Part shown: one piece after another, positions 14,606 through 28,053 of the stretch
Layout: each line of letters opens with the position of its first letter
How positions within the stretch are numbered: position 1 is the first letter of the stretch
Assembly: GCA_945830345.1 (NCBI GenBank)
Contig: CALZYS010000013.1
Span: forward strand, 1-33,850
From: an uncultured Prevotella sp.
Lineage (GTDB): Bacteria; Bacteroidota; Bacteroidia; Bacteroidales; Bacteroidaceae
Direction of reading: 5' to 3'
DNA length: 33,850 bases
Notes under the pieces: generated by a model
What the model saw: the letters and a program-made list of their open reading frames with translations, nothing else
What the model was told of the DNA's origin: nothing
Database searches by the model: none
Position numbers and translations under genes: made by a program

Positions 14606-16273
14606 TTACTTCTTCTTAGTGGCATACAGTCCGATGCAGGCTCCGATGAAGCCGCCCGACTGATGGGTGCTCAGGTTGACGGCATCAACACCCTGGGCTA
14701 TTGTCTCCCACTTCTGTCCGTCGAACGAATAGCTGAAATCATAGTAGCGACCATCACCATGGATGCGCAACTTCAAGGGTTTCTCGGCACATTTCTCGCA
14801 GAGGAACTTAGAGCCTACAACCACATTGTCCTTCTCGGCTCGCGTGAGGACGATGGCAGTGCGACCGCCCACCTTCGTCTTGCCGAAAGTGAAGTTGTAA
14901 CGCTCGTTCTGCAGGAGGACGAAGCCTGCCAGCTCCTTGTCATTGGCGGGAGTGAAGGTAACTTCGGTCTCAGCAGTGAAGGTGTTGTGCTGCTGGCGAC
15001 GGAATACGGCAGTGATGGGTTTAACCTCATGGATATTGGCATCTGAGGCCTTGATAGTCAATCCGTTGCTGCCGAGGCTATAATTAGAGAAGTCCTGATT
15101 GCGCAGATACATCCAGCGCATGTCGAGCTGCTGACTGTCAAAGCGATCTACATAACTGAAATTGCCGGTATTGCAAAGACCTGCCTCATACTGCAAACCC
15201 TCTTTTTTGTTGACTGTGGGCACTACGCGTCCGCTTTCGAGAATAGTGGGCCATCCGTCTTTCCATGTCACGGGCAAGAGATACGTGTCGCGACCTGTAT
15301 TATAGAAATCATCCTGATATGGGCGGCATGCAAGGAACACTGCCCACCAGTCGCCCTTTGGTCCCTGTACGATGTCGGCATGTCCGGCACTTGTCACGAT
15401 GTCGGGACGATTGGGATCGAGTCCCACGCGCTGTGTCAGGATAGGATTGCCCTCGGTGTATTCCTCCCAAGGTCCCATAGGGTCTTTTGCCCTGAGTATC
15501 ACCTCACTATGGAAGTCGCATGTACCGCCCTCGGCGCACATCAGGTAATAATACTTGCCCACCTTGAAGAGGTGAGGGCCCTCAATCCATATCGGGTTCT
15601 TCACCACGTGGGTACCGCCCCTTAGGATTTCCTTCTGCTCACCAATTACACAATCGTTCTTCACGTCGAACTCGTGAATCCATATCGAGCGCTCGCCCTC
15701 ATAATTGGGCTTACTTGACGGGGCATCGTTGTTGACGATATAAGCCTTGCCGTTCTTGTCGAAGAAGAACGAGGGGTCGATGCCGCCCACTTCCTTCAGA
15801 TAGATTGGGTCGCTCCATCCCTTGGCGGGGTCTTGGGTCTTGACATAGAAGTTGCCCTTGCCCACGTTTGTGGTGATCATATAAAATGTCTTGTTCTTCT
15901 CGTTGTAGGAGATTGCTGGGGCGAAGATACCGCCCGACACATTCTGGTTGCCAAGTGGCAACTGGCTCTCGCGGTCGAGCACATGTCCTATCTGCTTCCA
16001 GTTGACAAGGTCCTTGCTCTCGAAGATAGGCACTCCGGGGAAGAACGAGAACGACGAGTTGACGAGATAGTAGGTGTCGCCCTTGCGGCAGATGGATGGG
16101 TCGGGATAGAATCCTGCCATCACGGGATTGAAATACTCGTTGGCATTGTCGATAGTCTTGTCGAATCGGCTATCGTTACCCTCGTAGCTGAAATACTTGA
16201 ATGTTGCAGACTGCGCCATCGCGCCTGTAGCCATAAAGCCCGCTGCAACCATTGTCAATAGAGATTTTTTCAT
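14606..16273 (-). CDS. GH43 beta-xylosidase / alpha-L-arabinofuranosidase
   Basis: This is an exported 555-residue enzyme. The signal peptide is residues 1-20. A five-bladed GH43 propeller (about 48-350) has the general base Asp58 in FYPDPS, the pKa-tuning Asp166 in GIDPSFFF and the general acid Glu231 in WIEGPHLF. A C-terminal beta-sandwich (about 365-555) is the kind that closes the active site of xylosidase-type GH43s. Inverting hydrolysis of beta-1,4-xylosides from xylo-oligosaccharide non-reducing ends is the most likely activity; arabinofuranosidase is the alternative. It diverges from the GH31 gene across 295 bases holding a promoter for each. The protein is probably periplasmic, since the residue after the signal is Gln, not a lipobox Cys. 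Confidence 0.92.
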   Translation of the reverse strand: MKKSLLTMVAAGFMATGAMAQSATFKYFSYEGNDSRFDKTIDNANEYFNPVMAGFYPDPSICRKGDTYYLVNSSFSFFPGVPIFESKDLVNWKQIGHVLDRESQLPLGNQNVSGGIFAPAISYNEKNKTFYMITTNVGKGNFYVKTQDPAKGWSDPIYLKEVGGIDPSFFFDKNGKAYIVNNDAPSSKPNYEGERSIWIHEFDVKNDCVIGEQKEILRGGTHVVKNPIWIEGPHLFKVGKYYYLMCAEGGTCDFHSEVILRAKDPMGPWEEYTEGNPILTQRVGLDPNRPDIVTSAGHADIVQGPKGDWWAVFLACRPYQDDFYNTGRDTYLLPVTWKDGWPTILESGRVVPTVNKKEGLQYEAGLCNTGNFSYVDRFDSQQLDMRWMYLRNQDFSNYSLGSNGLTIKASDANIHEVKPITAVFRRQQHNTFTAETEVTFTPANDKELAGFVLLQNERYNFTFGKTKVGGRTAIVLTRAEKDNVVVGSKFLCEKCAEKPLKLRIHGDGRYYDFSYSFDGQKWETIAQGVDAVNLSTHQSGGFIGACIGLYATKKK

Positions 16274-16315
16274 AATTGTTTTCTATCTGTTATTAATTTA
16301 TTTCTATTTCGGCTG

Positions 16316-16323
16316 CAAAGTTA
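16316..16323 (-). promoter_or_regulatory. -7 box for the GH43 gene
   Basis: On the minus strand, TAACTTTG matches TAnnTTTG, 43 bases before the start codon. The -33 region is only a weak TTTTC match. Confidence 0.6.
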
Positions 16324-16506
16324 GCCATTTATCACGAGAAAACCTATAATTATTGTTTCAAATAGTTTGCCTAATGTTTCATTATGACATATTCTTGGCT
16401 AAAATAATACATACATATTCCCCTAGCAGTATGACGCTTTTGCATCACTTAATTATTGAAATTGGCAAATATGAAACAAAACAGAAAAAGAAAGAAACAT
16501 TATCAC

Positions 16507-16537
16507 TTGATATTTTGATGGAAAATGAGTATCTTTG
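16507..16537 (+). promoter_or_regulatory. Promoter of the GH31 gene
   Basis: TATCTTTG at 16530-16537 and TTG at 16507-16509 are spaced by 20 bases. The spacer contains ATTTT/AAAAT inverted words (16512-16516, 16522-16526). This promoter lies within the in-frame extension from 16353 and so fixes the start at 16569. Confidence 0.75.
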
Positions 16538-16568
16538 CAAACGAAATAATCAAAAACCATATTCAACT

Positions 16569-19022
16569 ATGATTAAAAAGAGAAAACTATTCATCGCAGC
16601 CTTTGCCATAATGGCATCTGTTGCACTTGCCAACAACGAAGGCAAACCAAAACCACATGCCGAAGTGGAAGCCGGAGGCAATGTATGCCGAGTCACCTTC
16701 TACACCCCCGACATCGTGCGCGTGACAAAGCACCCCGTAGGCACCACTGCTCCCCAAACCAAGAGCGAGGTGGTCACTCTGGAGCCTCAATCCTCACTCT
16801 CTATCAATGTCACTCCTAATGCTTCTGCCGTAAGGTTGAAGTCAGAATCTCTTGTTGTAACCATAGACCGCCGCACAGGTCTTCTCTCCTTCGCCACATC
16901 CAAGGGCAAGGCACTGCTAAAGGAAAAAGCTACCACATTCGAGCCTCGCACGGAGGGCACCGACAAGGGACGATTCATCGTAACACAGACATACCAGCTC
17001 GATAAAAACGAACCAATCTACGGTCTCGGCACTGTGCAGGACGGCCGACTCAACCGCCGCAACCTCAGCAAGCATGTCGAGCAATCCAATCTCGAGGACT
17101 TTCAGAACGTGATACAGTCGGTGAAGGGATGGGGAATATATTGGGACTCCTATAGCCGTGCCCTATTTGAGGACAATGCCAACGGTATGACATTCAGAGC
17201 CGAGGTGGGCGACTGCTCCGACTATTACTTCATGTACGGCAAGAACGCCGACGGCGTGAACGCGTGCATGCGCCAGCTATCGGGCGACGTACCTATGTTC
17301 CCCCTGTGGACCTACGGCTACTGGCAGTGCCGCGAGCGTTACAAGTCATCCAAAGAACTGATGGAAGTGGTGGATAACTATCGCCGCCTGCAGGTGCCAC
17401 TCGACGGTATCATCCAGGACTGGCAGTACTGGGGCAGCAACTACTTGTGGAATGCGATGGACTTCCTCTCAGATCAATTTACCGACGGCAAGCAGATGAT
17501 TGACTTTGTACACAAAAACAATGCCCATATCATGATCTCCATCTGGGCGAGCTTCGGTCCGATGACACAACAGTATCGAAAGCTCGACGAGAAGGGATTG
17601 CTCTTCAACTTCCAGACATGGCCGCAGAGCGGACTGTCGCACATCTGGCCTCCACGCATGGATTATCCCTCGGGCGTAAGGGTGTATGACGCCTATAGCC
17701 CCGTGGCACGTCAAATATATTGGGATCATCTGAAGACACTCTTCAACTATGGCATAGACGCATGGTGGATGGACTCCACCGACCCCGATTTCTTCGATGC
17801 CAACGACACCCACTACAACCATCTCACCGCCATGGGTTCGTGGCGCAGTGTGCGCAATGCCTTCCCGCTCATGACTGTGAAGGGAGTATATGACAAGCAA
17901 CGCCGCACATCCGAGGACAAGCGAGTGTTCATCATGACCCGCTCGGCTTTTGCCGGACAACAGCACTACGGTTCAGGACTATGGTCGGGCGACGTGGCCT
18001 CAACATGGGACATGCTGCGCAAGCAGGTGCCCGCAGGACTCAACTACACCATGACGGGATGTCCTAACTTCAACTCCGACATCGGTGGTTTCTTCTGTGC
18101 TTCATATAACACCAACGGACCTGGTTCGGCTCCACGCAATCCGCAATATCAGGAGCTTTACGTGCGCTGGTTGCAATATGGCTTGTTCTGCCCCGTATTC
18201 CGCAGTCACGGAGCCGATGCACCTCGCGAGATTTATCAGTTTGGCAAAAAGGGCGAGCCGATCTATGATGCCATTGAGAGCAACATCCGTCTGCGCTATC
18301 GTCTCTTACCTTATTTATATAGTACAGCATGGCAGGTAACATCCGCAAACGAGAGCTATCTACGCGCCCTTGTATATGACTTCGCCGACGACAAGCGAAC
18401 ATGGGATATGGGCGACGAGTTTATGTTCGGGCGCTCCATTCTCGCCACTCCTATCCTCGACCCGCAATACACCGAGGAGAAGATATTCAACGAGGACGCA
18501 ATGAGCGGATGGGACAACAAAGAATTAAAGGATGAAAATATTAAAATATTAAAATACGATTTCTCTGAGCAGAAGACCGTGACGAAATATTTGCCGAAGG
18601 GAGCCGACTGGTATGAGTTCTATACTGAGAAGCTATATAAGGGCGGACGCGACGTCACTATTCCTTCCACCATCGACCGTGCAGCTATGTTCGTCAAGGC
18701 GGGTAGCATTCTGCCCTTTGCTCCCGTGATGCAGTATGCACAGGAGAAGCAGTGGGACAACCTCGACATCGTGGTTTATCCCGGCAAGGATGCCGTTTTC
18801 ACACTCTATGAGGACGAGGGCGACAACTACAACTACGAGCGCGGAGTTTATTCCACAATAACAATGAAATGGAACGACAAGAAGCGCACGCTTACCATAG
18901 AAGACCGCCAGGGCGAGTTCCCGGGAATGTTACAACAGCGCACCTTCAACGTCCGCACTGTTGGCACAGACAATACACAGACTCTGAAATACTCTGGAAA
19001 GGCAGTAAGTGTAAACCTGTAA
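16569..19022 (+). CDS. GH31 alpha-xylosidase-like glycoside hydrolase
   Basis: This is an exported 817-residue retaining GH31 enzyme. It has a signal peptide (1-21), an N-terminal beta-sandwich (to about 240), and a catalytic barrel opening with WTYGYWQCRERYKS. The nucleophile is Asp402 in WWMDSTDPD and the acid/base is Asp475 in WSGDVAST. Two C-terminal beta domains follow, with the conserved GRSILATPI. The DSTDPD context is that of alpha-xylosidases more than of alpha-glucosidases, so removal of alpha-xylosyl units from complex xylan or xyloglucan side chains is proposed. The start is set by the promoter at 16507-16537 and the signal peptide; an in-frame extension to 16353 is untranscribed. 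It is the only plus-strand gene of the enzyme block and ends in a shared terminator. Confidence 0.9.
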   Translation: MIKKRKLFIAAFAIMASVALANNEGKPKPHAEVEAGGNVCRVTFYTPDIVRVTKHPVGTTAPQTKSEVVTLEPQSSLSINVTPNASAVRLKSESLVVTIDRRTGLLSFATSKGKALLKEKATTFEPRTEGTDKGRFIVTQTYQLDKNEPIYGLGTVQDGRLNRRNLSKHVEQSNLEDFQNVIQSVKGWGIYWDSYSRALFEDNANGMTFRAEVGDCSDYYFMYGKNADGVNACMRQLSGDVPMFPLWTYGYWQCRERYKSSKELMEVVDNYRRLQVPLDGIIQDWQYWGSNYLWNAMDFLSDQFTDGKQMIDFVHKNNAHIMISIWASFGPMTQQYRKLDEKGLLFNFQTWPQSGLSHIWPPRMDYPSGVRVYDAYSPVARQIYWDHLKTLFNYGIDAWWMDSTDPDFFDANDTHYNHLTAMGSWRSVRNAFPLMTVKGVYDKQRRTSEDKRVFIMTRSAFAGQQHYGSGLWSGDVASTWDMLRKQVPAGLNYTMTGCPNFNSDIGGFFCASYNTNGPGSAPRNPQYQELYVRWLQYGLFCPVFRSHGADAPREIYQFGKKGEPIYDAIESNIRLRYRLLPYLYSTAWQVTSANESYLRALVYDFADDKRTWDMGDEFMFGRSILATPILDPQYTEEKIFNEDAMSGWDNKELKDENIKILKYDFSEQKTVTKYLPKGADWYEFYTEKLYKGGRDVTIPSTIDRAAMFVKAGSILPFAPVMQYAQEKQWDNLDIVVYPGKDAVFTLYEDEGDNYNYERGVYSTITMKWNDKKRTLTIEDRQGEFPGMLQQRTFNVRTVGTDNTQTLKYSGKAVSVNL

Positions 19023-19030
19023 TCATAAAT

Positions 19031-19067
19031 AAAGCTCCTACCAAAATGGCAGGAGCTTTATTATTTT
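19031..19067. terminator. Intrinsic terminator between converging GH31 and GH43 genes
   Basis: AAAGCTCCT (19031-19039) pairs with AGGAGCTTT (19051-19059), with CC/GG inside the loop. It is followed by TTATTATTTT on the plus strand and by an A/T run on the other, so it probably serves both directions. Confidence 0.85.
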
Positions 19068-19084
19068 AGATTATTATAATAATA

Positions 19085-21073
19085 TCAATTTATCTTATAT
19101 ACCTTCTCCTTACCATTGAATGTACATTTCACAGTGGCTCTACCGTCAATAATCTTGCCAATCTCTCTCTTCACCGAACCGCCATTTGTCACTACTATGA
19201 TGGTGGAATTGGGTTTCAGAGGAGCATAAACCTGATAATTGGTGAGGTCCATAATACCATTGTCATTGGTGGAGAAAACGGGCTTAGAGGGCATTGCCAC
19301 TGCCTTGCCGTCAACGAGGATGGAAACAGTGGGAACCACGGGACGCTGGCATGGTTTGTCAGCCTTGGCAAAACCTATACCGTGGAAGTCAACAAGAGGC
19401 TCATTGCCTGCTCCCTCTACCACGAGATAAATGGCATGCTTGCCTGTGAGTCCCTCAACGGCAGGCACAGCCACCTCGTAGGTCTTAGCCTCCTTGGCTG
19501 CATTTGCAGGCACATCCACAACGGCAATCTCCTTACCGTTCCATGTGGTATTGGCATAAGGACCATCGAGCATCACACGCACGCGGAAGGCTCCCTTGCC
19601 CTTGGATGTCATATTAATGCAGAACTTGGTGTTGTCGCCCTGCTTTGTACCCTCAAATGGTTTGATGCCCTTGGTGTGCTGGGCAAGACCGCCAAAACCG
19701 AAGTACTTGAAACCAACAACTCCGCCATTCTTCACTCCTGCGAGATCCATACTGTTGTTCCATACGTCGAAGTTGTCCTGCATCCACTGCTGGTCACTCA
19801 TGTAGCAAGCTATTCCGGCTGAGTAATAAGCGTAGGGAGGAAGTCCGAAGATATTGAATCCCTCGCTTGTCACCTCGGCACCAGTGTATTTCATACCGTC
19901 GGAAGCCTCGGCTGTCCACTCGTTGTTCTTGGCGTATGGGTCGTATGCCGTGATGCGCACCTGTCCACCCTTAGCCACTGCTTTCTTGTCCCACTCAATC
20001 TTGATGGGGGCAACCATAGCCTGACGTGCGAAACCGAAGCCGCGGGGAGGACGATGATAGAAGACATACCACTGACCGTTGATTTCCTGGATAGAACCAT
20101 GGGTGTTGTGGGCGGCATTCATACCAACGAGATGTGTTCCGTCTTCATTGGGAACAATACCGCGAGAGTCAACCAAGACACCTCCCGAGCGCCATGGGCC
20201 AAGGGGCGAGTCGCCGTAAGCATAACGCAAGGCGGAATTGGTGGAGCCTTGTCCATATTCCGGTCCGCTATATCCCGAGAACACCATCACATACTTGTTG
20301 CCCACCTGACGAATGCTGGATGCCTCAAAGAAGTTGAAGTCGCCAGGGTTCTGTCCCTTATAGAGGGCAGGATATTGTGTGCCCTGGGGGTCGCGTATCA
20401 CACCGTAACGCTCACTGGCAGGAATGAAGTAGTCGTGAATCTCTGTTCCCGGACGCACGGCATACATATTGTCCTGGTCAAGCTCAAATGCGGTGGAATG
20501 ACGGAAACCATAGAAGACGTATGCACGGAAACCGCGGGCATAGTCGGGGTCTTTCTTGTTGGTGATATTCTCAACAAACACAGAAGGGTCGAAGTCGATT
20601 ATCGAACCATCGACACAAGCTGTGCCATCGGCATTGAGGTTGACTGGAGTGAAAGGCCCGTCGGGTCGGTCGCCCTTGCATACCATCGGCACACGGCGCC
20701 ATCCGCGTGAGTGGGGATAGAGCCAATAGGTCTTCTTGCCAGTGGTCTTGTCCTTCACCTCCACAAGGTCGGGAGCGAACATCGTGTCCCACTTGCCATT
20801 AACGTAATGACTGAACACCGGACCCTCGTCGCGCCAGTTGGTGAGGTCTTCCACGGGTGCTGACCAGATACGGATGTCATTACCACAATACTCAGTGAAT
20901 TTCACATCATGCGAACCAATGATATAGGCACGCATCTTGCCGGGGTTGTCGGGATCCTCAAACACGCGAGGCTCTCCGTCGGGCAAATGCTCCCACAGAG
21001 GGAGATAGGGGTTCTGGGCTGTAGCCAGAGTAGCAACCATTGACAAGGCTGCAACAATCAGTTTCTTCTTCAT
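19085..21073 (-). CDS. GH43 family enzyme with C-terminal CBM6-like domain
   Basis: This is an exported 662-residue protein with signal peptide 1-19. The GH43 propeller (about 30-375) has candidate base Asp40 in VFEDPDN, Asp162 in IIDFDPS and acid Glu250 in FFEASSIR. Residues 395-570 form a carbohydrate-binding module of the CBM6 type (YYSAGIACYMSDQQWMQDNF through VVGFKYFGFGG and LVDFHGIGFAK), and a small C-terminal beta domain (about 580-662) follows. Substrate cannot be read from sequence; an arabinofuranosidase or galactan/xylan side-chain activity fits the neighbourhood. It is the last gene of a probable four-gene operon with GH95, GH97 and CE6-GH43, and starts 25 bases after the stop of the CE6-GH43 gene. 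It shares a terminator with GH31. Confidence 0.85.
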   Translation of the reverse strand: MKKKLIVAALSMVATLATAQNPYLPLWEHLPDGEPRVFEDPDNPGKMRAYIIGSHDVKFTEYCGNDIRIWSAPVEDLTNWRDEGPVFSHYVNGKWDTMFAPDLVEVKDKTTGKKTYWLYPHSRGWRRVPMVCKGDRPDGPFTPVNLNADGTACVDGSIIDFDPSVFVENITNKKDPDYARGFRAYVFYGFRHSTAFELDQDNMYAVRPGTEIHDYFIPASERYGVIRDPQGTQYPALYKGQNPGDFNFFEASSIRQVGNKYVMVFSGYSGPEYGQGSTNSALRYAYGDSPLGPWRSGGVLVDSRGIVPNEDGTHLVGMNAAHNTHGSIQEINGQWYVFYHRPPRGFGFARQAMVAPIKIEWDKKAVAKGGQVRITAYDPYAKNNEWTAEASDGMKYTGAEVTSEGFNIFGLPPYAYYSAGIACYMSDQQWMQDNFDVWNNSMDLAGVKNGGVVGFKYFGFGGLAQHTKGIKPFEGTKQGDNTKFCINMTSKGKGAFRVRVMLDGPYANTTWNGKEIAVVDVPANAAKEAKTYEVAVPAVEGLTGKHAIYLVVEGAGNEPLVDFHGIGFAKADKPCQRPVVPTVSILVDGKAVAMPSKPVFSTNDNGIMDLTNYQVYAPLKPNSTIIVVTNGGSVKREIGKIIDGRATVKCTFNGKEKVYKIN

Positions 21074-21082
21074 ATCTATTTT

Positions 21083-25404
<4,322 letters not shown>

Positions 25405-25436
25405 TTTAATTACTAAATATTTATTTCATTGTATAT

Positions 25437-25461
25437 CTCCCCCTCGGGGAGTTAGAGGGGG
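25437..25461 (-). promoter_or_regulatory. Overlapping alternative hairpins after the GH95 stop
   Basis: CTCCCC/GGGGAG (25437-25442 with 25446-25451) and CCCCCTC/GAGGGGG (25439-25445 with 25455-25461) share one arm, so only one can form at a time. They directly follow the GH95 TAG stop in the GH95-GH97 gap. No T tract follows; an mRNA stabiliser or differential-expression element is more likely than a terminator. Confidence 0.55.
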
Positions 25462-27933
25462 CTATCTCATTACATTTATTATCTGTCCCGGAACTGTTTC
25501 AATGTCATACTCATACACTCGCGGAATAACCGGCGACTGAGGGCGTATCTCGTCGGATACCTTGGGAGCCTTCACCTCGGCGGGAGCGAGCAATTCATTG
25601 GGACATAAACCCGAGGCAATCTTCAGTCCGTCGCCTTTGAGGGGGATATATGAGCGCAAGCGCAATGTGCCGCCACGGCGGGAGATGATGCGAGCTTTGG
25701 AGAGTTGTGCTCCATCCCACTCAATATCAACCACAAAAGCGCCACGCGCCACAAGTCCCTTCACACTACCCGTTCTCCACCGCTCGGGCAATGCCGGCAA
25801 GAGGTGTACTGCTCCGTCGTGGCTCTGCAGAAGCATCTCTGACACACCCGCAGTAAATCCGAAGTTACCATCGATTTGGAATGGCGGATGGGCATCAAAG
25901 AGGTTGGGATATGTCCTGCCATTTGGATGTTCCTTTGCCACAGCGTCACTCGGCAACAGGCAGAGCATATTGCGTATGATATTAAAGGCATGATTGCCAT
26001 CAAGCATACGAGCCCAGAAGTTTATCTTCCATCCAATACTCCATCCCGTAGCCATGTCGCCACGCTGGATAAGCGTGTTGCGTGCAGCCTGGAAGAGTTG
26101 CGGATTGAGAGTAGGGGAAATCTGATTGCTGGGATATAATCCGTAGAGATGTGATATATGGCGATGGTTATCCTTAGGATTGTCAGCATCCACAAGCCAC
26201 TCCTGCACCTGATTGTGCTTTCCAATCTGCATGGGAGGCAAAAGGGCAAGTGTATGCGTCAGCGAGTCCTCATACAGTGCGTTCCCGCCAAGCACCTTGG
26301 TGGCGAGCAATGTGGAGTTGAGGGCATCAAAGGCAATCTGGTTGTCCATCGTGCATCCGGCTGTGATGGTGGAGCCTGCACCACGATAACCATGTTCGGG
26401 AGACATCGAAGGCACAGTGACGAGCCATCCATACTTAGGATGCTTCACGAGATGACTCATATAGAAATCAGCAGAGCCTTTGAGCACAGGATAATACTTG
26501 CGCAGGAAGTCCTTGTCGCCAGTGAAGAGATAGTGCTGCCACAAATGCTGCGCAGCCCATGCGCCTCCATTGGGCCACATACCGTAATGTGCGCCATCCA
26601 CTGGTCCGGCTATTCGCCAAAGGTCAGTGTTGTGGTGAGCCACCCATCCCTTGGCACCATATAGCACCTTGGCAGCCTCGGCACCCGTAGTGGAGAGGTC
26701 ATTGGCGAGAGAGAAGAACGGCTCATGACATTCCGAAAGGTTGGTCACCTCGGCAGGCCAGTAGTTCATCTCGGCATTGATGTTGATGGTGTATTTACTG
26801 TCCCATGGGGCATACATACCGCCATTCCACACGCCTTGCAGGTTAGCTGCCTGACCTCCCGGTTGCGATGAGGAGATAAGCAGATAGCGTCCATACTGAT
26901 AGAGTAAGGCGATGAGATTGAGGTCGTCAGAATTATTGAAGTTCTTAACACGTATGTCAGTCTCTGCCTTAGAAGCCTTTGTCATTGGGATTTCGAGAGC
27001 GACACGGTCAAATTGCTCGCAATACTTATCCACATGATCGGCAAGAAGTTTTGCGTATGACTTCTTTAATGCCTTCTTCATCATATCCTGGCAACGCTTG
27101 TCGGCATTGCCCGACACATCGTGATAGTTGACGAAGTTGGTGGCTCCAATAATATATATGGTGGCTGTAGAGGCACGACTGATATCGATTGACGAGTCAT
27201 TTGCCTTCACCTTGCCGTCGGCTTTCACTGTTATAAGACATTCGGCATTGAGAGCGGCGGCAACGCCCTCCTGCTCCACTCCCTCGCATCTCATAGTGAG
27301 TTGGTTGCCCTTAACGCTCACTGAGGGGTTCAATTCTTTGGGGCAGTCATATCCCAAATTAAAAGAGAGTGCGCCCTTCTTGTTTGCCTCGATTCTGAGG
27401 ATAATCACATCATCGGCAAGCGATGCAAATGCAGTGCGTGAATATTCCACATCTCCCACCTTATACCTTACCGTGGCAGTGGCGTTTTCGAGATTGAGGT
27501 CGCGATAGTAAAGCCCCTCTCCTTCTCCTCCTTGGGGGATTGACGAGCCAGACTGATAATTAAAGTTTAGCTTCACATTGCCCAATGGCAAGAAGCGCAT
27601 ACCGTTCTGCGGAGTGTTGAAGTTGGCGTCAATCATCTTCTGAGCCTCTGCAAACTTGTCGTTGAAAACCAGTTGTCGGATGTTGTCGAGAGCATAGCGA
27701 CCCTTGGGATTAAGATTGTTGTGAGGACCGCCCGACCAGAACGTCTCCTCGTTGAGTTGCAATGTCTCCTGTTCGACACCGCCGAACACCATTGCTCCCA
27801 TTCGTGAGTTACCAATAGGCAATGCGTCCGTCCACTGCTTGGCAGGACGACTATACCATAGTTTCAGGTCTTGTGCCATCGCCGTCATGACTAAAGACAG
27901 CGACAAACATAGGGTAAATAGTTTCTTCATCAT
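25462..27933 (-). CDS. GH95 enzyme, predicted alpha-L-galactosidase
   Basis: This is an exported 823-residue GH95 with signal peptide 1-20, N-terminal beta domain (about 24-270), helical linker, (alpha/alpha)6 barrel (about 335-720) and C-terminal beta region. In the archetype alpha-1,2-L-fucosidase BiAfcA the active site reads His419-Thr-Asn421-Ile-Asn423. Here the aligned segment is Thr382-Ile-Asn384-Ile-Asn386 in [14 protein letters not shown]. The catalytic Asn pair is kept and His is replaced by Thr, the change associated with alpha-L-galactosidase activity in Bacteroides ovatus. Glu513 in MSPEHG and Asp688 in DGNFG are the other catalytic residues. It is the first gene of the likely GH95-GH97-CE6/GH43-GH43 operon, with its own -7 box. 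Confidence 0.92.
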   Translation of the reverse strand: MMKKLFTLCLSLSLVMTAMAQDLKLWYSRPAKQWTDALPIGNSRMGAMVFGGVEQETLQLNEETFWSGGPHNNLNPKGRYALDNIRQLVFNDKFAEAQKMIDANFNTPQNGMRFLPLGNVKLNFNYQSGSSIPQGGEGEGLYYRDLNLENATATVRYKVGDVEYSRTAFASLADDVIILRIEANKKGALSFNLGYDCPKELNPSVSVKGNQLTMRCEGVEQEGVAAALNAECLITVKADGKVKANDSSIDISRASTATIYIIGATNFVNYHDVSGNADKRCQDMMKKALKKSYAKLLADHVDKYCEQFDRVALEIPMTKASKAETDIRVKNFNNSDDLNLIALLYQYGRYLLISSSQPGGQAANLQGVWNGGMYAPWDSKYTININAEMNYWPAEVTNLSECHEPFFSLANDLSTTGAEAAKVLYGAKGWVAHHNTDLWRIAGPVDGAHYGMWPNGGAWAAQHLWQHYLFTGDKDFLRKYYPVLKGSADFYMSHLVKHPKYGWLVTVPSMSPEHGYRGAGSTITAGCTMDNQIAFDALNSTLLATKVLGGNALYEDSLTHTLALLPPMQIGKHNQVQEWLVDADNPKDNHRHISHLYGLYPSNQISPTLNPQLFQAARNTLIQRGDMATGWSIGWKINFWARMLDGNHAFNIIRNMLCLLPSDAVAKEHPNGRTYPNLFDAHPPFQIDGNFGFTAGVSEMLLQSHDGAVHLLPALPERWRTGSVKGLVARGAFVVDIEWDGAQLSKARIISRRGGTLRLRSYIPLKGDGLKIASGLCPNELLAPAEVKAPKVSDEIRPQSPVIPRVYEYDIETVPGQIINVMR

Positions 27934-27990
27934 TATGATACATTCTTATTGTTTTCTCTCATCTTTTAGATTGTCATCAGATAACGACTG

Positions 27991-28019
27991 CAAAGGTAAG
28001 ACTTTTTTCTGAGAAAAAA
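27991..28019 (-). promoter_or_regulatory. Promoter of the GH95-led operon with spacer palindrome
   Basis: On the minus strand, TACCTTTG (27991-27998) matches the -7 box. Just upstream lies a perfect 17-bp dyad, TTTTTTCT-G-AGAAAAAA on the plus strand (28003-28019), filling most of the spacer. The -33 TTTG is weak (GTTTTTT), consistent with a promoter needing an activator. Confidence 0.6.
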
Positions 28020-28053
28020 CACTAAAAATGTATCATATATCATAGAGAATGTT

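Noticed and set aside
16353..16568. 72-residue N-terminal extension of the GH31 protein
   Set aside because: It precedes and spans the promoter at 16507-16537 and would bury the signal peptide.
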